NCBI GenBank assembly: GCA_903823545.1
Contig: CAIJTL010000468.1
Location: 1 to 8,739 of the forward strand
Source: an uncultured Planctomycetaceae bacterium
Lineage (GTDB): Bacteria; Planctomycetota; Planctomycetia; Planctomycetales; Planctomycetaceae
Length of the DNA: 8,739 bases
Direction of reading: 5' to 3'
Shown here: piece after piece, positions 6,619-8,739 of the stretch
Layout: each line of letters opens with the position of its first letter
How positions within the stretch are numbered: position 1 is the first letter of the stretch
The notes under the pieces: generated by a model
Database searches by the model: none
Seen by the model: the letters and a program-made list of their open reading frames with translations, nothing else
What the model was told of the DNA's origin: nothing
Translations under genes and position numbers: made by a program

Positions 6619-6647
6619 TTGACATGAAGGGGATGTCTCCGGACAAT
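6619..6647 (+). promoter_or_regulatory. Candidate sigma70-type promoter for the small acidic protein gene
   Basis: TTGACA (6619-6624), a 17-bp spacer and GACAAT (6642-6647, four of six consensus bases) lie about 40 bp past the activator stop. Transcription from here would give a leader of roughly 200 nt before the small gene at 6852. It is one of the best sigma70-like matches I can pick out by eye in the window, and it suggests the small gene does not depend on activator read-through. Confidence 0.45.
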
Positions 6648-6699
6648 TCGTTCGTCTTTCAGACTTCCCACCATTGATTTCCCTCCTGTTTGAGATTTT

Positions 6700-6733
6700 T
6701 GTGATGATGTTGGACCTTTTTTTTCTCATCACA
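6700..6733. repeat. Inverted repeat with T-run loop in the leader of the small gene
   Basis: TGTGATGA (6700-6707) and TCATCACA (6726-6733) form a perfect 8-bp stem around an 18-nt loop containing eight consecutive T. It lies between the candidate promoter and the small acidic gene. The T-run is inside the loop rather than after the stem, so it is not a standard terminator. It may be a leader RNA structure or a protein site. Confidence 0.35.
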
Positions 6734-6839
6734 CACTGTCTGAGTTACGCGAATTTTGTTCGTGTTGAATGAGGCCGAAGCATCAACGCACGATGACTCT
6801 CGATCTCTTTTTTGTTTGTCACCAAAACCGCTTGAAATT

Positions 6840-6843
6840 GGAG
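6840..6843 (+). promoter_or_regulatory. Ribosome binding site that decides the start of the small acidic gene
   Basis: GGAG, 8 nt upstream of the ATG at 6852. It favours this start over the longer TTG-initiated reading from 6756, whose extra residues are not acidic and look like translated leader. Confidence 0.5.
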
Positions 6844-6851
6844 TTGGACGA

Positions 6852-7121
6852 ATGTCGTATCCGCTCGAGGCAGATTCAGACCTCGATGAAGACGTTGGCT
6901 TTCAAGATGATTTACTCCTTGAAGACTCGGAATTTTGCGACGAGTACGAGGAGGTCGATTTTGAGGCGATCGGAGTTAATCCAACCGCCCCTACGAAAGC
7001 CAAACCTGGGTCAGAAGAAAAAGTGCTGATGCTGGCCGCTCGCTATGCGGCGGGCATGCCGTTGTGGCACAACGATGACTGCACCGATCATGGCCCGGCG
7101 CGAGCGCGTCCGGAAGCTTAA
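6852..7121 (+). CDS. Small acidic protein of unknown function
   Basis: 89 residues, family not recognised. The first 40 residues hold 17 Asp/Glu and no Lys or Arg (MSYPLEADSDLDEDV, then DDLLLEDSEFCDEYEEVDFE). A Pro/Thr/Lys linker (41-53) leads to a C-terminal segment EEKVLMLAARYAAGMPLWH followed by NDDCTDHGPARARPEA. His73, Cys77 and His80 are spaced H-x3-C-x2-H and, with Cys29, could bind a metal, though this is only a suggestion. There is no signal peptide or membrane segment, so it is probably cytoplasmic. The ATG at 6852 is chosen because GGAG (6840-6843) sits 8 nt upstream; the frame stays open back to a TTG at 6756 without an SD. A clear intrinsic terminator follows 21 bp after the stop and a candidate promoter lies upstream, so it looks like an independent single-gene unit. 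Confidence 0.7.
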   Translation: MSYPLEADSDLDEDVGFQDDLLLEDSEFCDEYEEVDFEAIGVNPTAPTKAKPGSEEKVLMLAARYAAGMPLWHNDDCTDHGPARARPEA

Positions 7122-7142
7122 ATCGCGACTGCAAATAAACAC

Positions 7143-7178
7143 AAAGGCTCTTCGGGTTCCCCCTGAAGAGCCTTTTTT
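7143..7178. terminator. Intrinsic terminator between convergent genes
   Basis: AAAGGCTCTTC (7143-7153) pairs perfectly with GAAGAGCCTTT (7165-7175). The stem extends inward by a wobble and two G-C pairs to a 5-nt loop (7157-7161). On the plus strand a T-run (7173-7178, then GTTT) follows, a textbook Rho-independent terminator for the small acidic gene. On the minus strand the stem is followed by TTTGTGTTTATTTG, so it can also end the transporter transcript whose gene stops at 7236. Confidence 0.9.
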
Positions 7179-7235
7179 GTTTCCGCCAAAAGTCTTTTTC
7201 TTGGAATACATGGTGCTATTGCAGCACGATCATGT

Positions 7236-8739
7236 TTAAGAGTTTGTCGCTTGAGTGACAGAGATAGTTGAGCAGGATAAGTGTGGTTGCGGAACGGAAG
7301 ACGAAGGACGCTCTGCTTCGTTGGGGTCGGCAATGTTTACGCCAGCTTTTTTCACACTGTTGATGAGCAGCGTTCCAAGCGAGCCGCCCAGCAACGCTGG
7401 AAGAAAAACGATGTCGCCAGCAACAGCTACGGCAATAATCGCTGCCATCAGCCAGCCAAAGCGACTGATCAGCAATAAATCGGCGGGGTAAAGCATCAAC
7501 ATTCCGAGAGCAAGAACTGCACTCGTTTCCCAAATCGCTGGACCGCTGTGGCCGACGGCAAGTGCAATCGAGTCTTCGCGGGTTTTGCCATCTTCGATTC
7601 CTTTTCGGAACCATGTCAGCTTATGCAACGTTCCATCAACTCCGATACCCATCGCGATCGAGGCTGTCATCATTGTGCCAATATCGACAGGGATTCCGAA
7701 GTACGAAATCAACCCGAAAATCTGACCAATTGGATAGACGTTTGGCAGCATCGTCATGAAGCCCGCAGCCACATTTCGGACAGCAAAGATCATCACGATT
7801 GCCACCGTTAGATATGCCGCACCGAAGCTGTTGACTTGGCTGTCAAGTACCGCCTGTTGGGTTTGCAGAAAAAGTGGAACCATCCCAGTAACGATGTGTT
7901 GCGTTCCCGCATGCATCCTCAAAACCGATTGGGCGACGCTGTGAAGTTCGTTGACCAAGTTGGCAAAATTGGAATCAGACATCACCAAACATTGGGCCGT
8001 GATTCTCCACAACTCGTCCCCTGCTTGGTTCAACTGAGCATCGCCACGTTTATGTAAATCGTGGGCCTCCGTGGAGACGGCGAAAAACGATTTCGTGCCT
8101 GAAACGCCACCTTCTTTGACACGTCGCTCCATTTCGGACGCTTTTTTGTTGTACGCAACCATCGCCAACGTTTTGGTACCAGGGCCAGGCTTTTCCGTCA
8201 CCGCACGGAAATCAGGAAGCGCAATTGCACCGCTAATTTCTGGATGTTCTCGCATCCGGTTTTCGATTGTTCGCACAATCTCCATACGCTCAAGAAAATC
8301 CAGGTGACTCTGGCTATCGCGGTCAAATCGAACGATCACGTCCACCGGAACGATGCCGGCGAGGTTTTCTTCCAAGTAGTTATAGTCCTGAACGATCTGG
8401 GCCTCTGGTGGGAAATAGCGAACAACCTTCGTCTCGGTTCGGAACCATTTCAGCCCCACCACGCAAACGACTGTCGCAAGTGAGTATCCCCAAACAATCC
8501 AGTGACGTTTGCGGCAACACCAGCGTCCAAAATTCTCCCATTTGGTCGCATCGACCTCATGAGGCTTCGGTGGTTTGAACGGGATTAACTGAATCAATGC
8601 CGGCAACAGATACAACACCGCGCCGACTCCGATAATTGATCCGACAGCGGAATAGATTCCGAAATCTCGCACGGGTTTCAATTGACTCGTCAACAACGAA
8701 AGCAAACCGATTGCTGTCGTTACGGTCGCAAACAAACAC
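7236..8739 (-). CDS. MMPL/RND-superfamily transporter, 5' part outside the window
   Basis: About 500 C-terminal residues are visible and the frame runs open off the right edge, so the true start and probably the first four or so membrane helices are missing. The visible part begins in the first membrane half: TVTTAIGLLSLLTSQLKPVRDFGIYSAVG and the next helix up to LLPALIQLIPF. Helix 7 (HWIVWGYSLATVVCVVGL) precedes the second large periplasmic loop (about 200 residues from TETKVVRYFPPEAQ). The last helices run from SFGAAYLTVAIVMIFAVRN through MGIGVDGTLH, which matches the family's GIGVDYAIH element and keeps its Asp, and ETSAVLALGMLML to AGDIVFLPALLGG. A hydrophilic tail of about 40 residues ends it. 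Family members use the proton gradient to move lipids or other hydrophobic molecules across the inner membrane; the substrate is not readable here. The TTG at 8735 is an internal codon, not a start. It converges with the small acidic gene across a shared terminator. Confidence 0.9.
   Translation of the reverse strand, partial: CLFATVTTAIGLLSLLTSQLKPVRDFGIYSAVGSIIGVGAVLYLLPALIQLIPFKPPKPHEVDATKWENFGRWCCRKRHWIVWGYSLATVVCVVGLKWFRTETKVVRYFPPEAQIVQDYNYLEENLAGIVPVDVIVRFDRDSQSHLDFLERMEIVRTIENRMREHPEISGAIALPDFRAVTEKPGPGTKTLAMVAYNKKASEMERRVKEGGVSGTKSFFAVSTEAHDLHKRGDAQLNQAGDELWRITAQCLVMSDSNFANLVNELHSVAQSVLRMHAGTQHIVTGMVPLFLQTQQAVLDSQVNSFGAAYLTVAIVMIFAVRNVAAGFMTMLPNVYPIGQIFGLISYFGIPVDIGTMMTASIAMGIGVDGTLHKLTWFRKGIEDGKTREDSIALAVGHSGPAIWETSAVLALGMLMLYPADLLLISRFGWLMAAIIAVAVAGDIVFLPALLGGSLGTLLINSVKKAGVNIADPNEAERPSSSVPQPHLSCSTISVTQATNS

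Noticed and set aside
6700..6733. CRP/FNR-like site TGTGA...TCACA
   Set aside because: The half-sites are 24 bp apart instead of about 6, so a CRP dimer could not contact both; kept only as an inverted repeat.
6701..6772. 23-codon hydrophobic frame MMMLDLFFLITHCL... starting at GTG 6701
   Set aside because: There is no SD, and the hydrophobicity is explained by the T-rich tract. It overlaps the inverted repeat, which is the better explanation.
6756..6851. N-terminal extension of the small acidic protein from TTG 6756
   Set aside because: The added 32 residues are not acidic and have no SD, whereas the ATG at 6852 has GGAG at 8 nt.
8557..8739. 60-codon frame at the right edge on the minus strand
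   Set aside because: It lies in another frame of the transporter gene, whose membrane-helix pattern is clear through this stretch.

Overview
This window most resembles a Planctomycetes (Pirellula/Rhodopirellula-type) chromosome. The signs are an intermediate GC content, loosely packed monocistronic genes on alternating strands, few strong Shine-Dalgarno (SD) sequences, an FHA-GAF-sigma54 activator, a large MMPL/RND exporter, and an RNase III with a long acidic tail. This placement is inference from architecture; there is no rRNA or marker gene to prove it.

Layout from left to right. Positions 1-23 form a GC-rich hairpin. On the minus strand, 145-969 encodes a class I glutamine-amidotransferase-fold protein of the peptidase C26 (PuuD-like) family that has lost its nucleophilic cysteine. 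Its upstream region (990-1071) carries a near-palindrome and a set of alternating inverted repeats. A sparse stretch of about 0.3 kb follows, then a possible 31-codon ORF (1400-1495, +) that ends exactly at a long hairpin (1495-1531). That hairpin also lies just downstream of the minus-strand HtrA/DegP-type periplasmic serine protease gene (1557-3074). Divergent from htrA is the RNase III gene rnc (3320-4294, +). After it comes an intergenic region with a perfect SD and a 15-codon mini-ORF, then a 702-residue FHA-GAF-AAA+-Fis sigma54-dependent activator (4472-6580, +). Next is a small, very acidic protein gene of unknown function (6852-7121, +) with a recognisable promoter and an intrinsic terminator. 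The window closes with the 3' two-thirds or so of a minus-strand MMPL/RND-type transporter gene (7236-8739, continuing past the edge).

How the genes relate: this is not one operon. Strand switches and terminator-like hairpins separate nearly every gene. HtrA acts in envelope protein quality control, RNase III in RNA processing, the activator in signal-dependent sigma54 transcription, and the MMPL protein in export of hydrophobic molecules. I see no toxin-antitoxin system, CRISPR array, integrase, IS element, tRNA, or other sign of a mobile or defence island. The most interesting points are the catalytically degenerate C26 protein and its elaborate upstream repeats, the aspartate-to-glycine change at a metal-ligand position in RNase III, the SD-led mini-ORF ahead of an activator gene that lacks an SD, and the two small-protein candidates.
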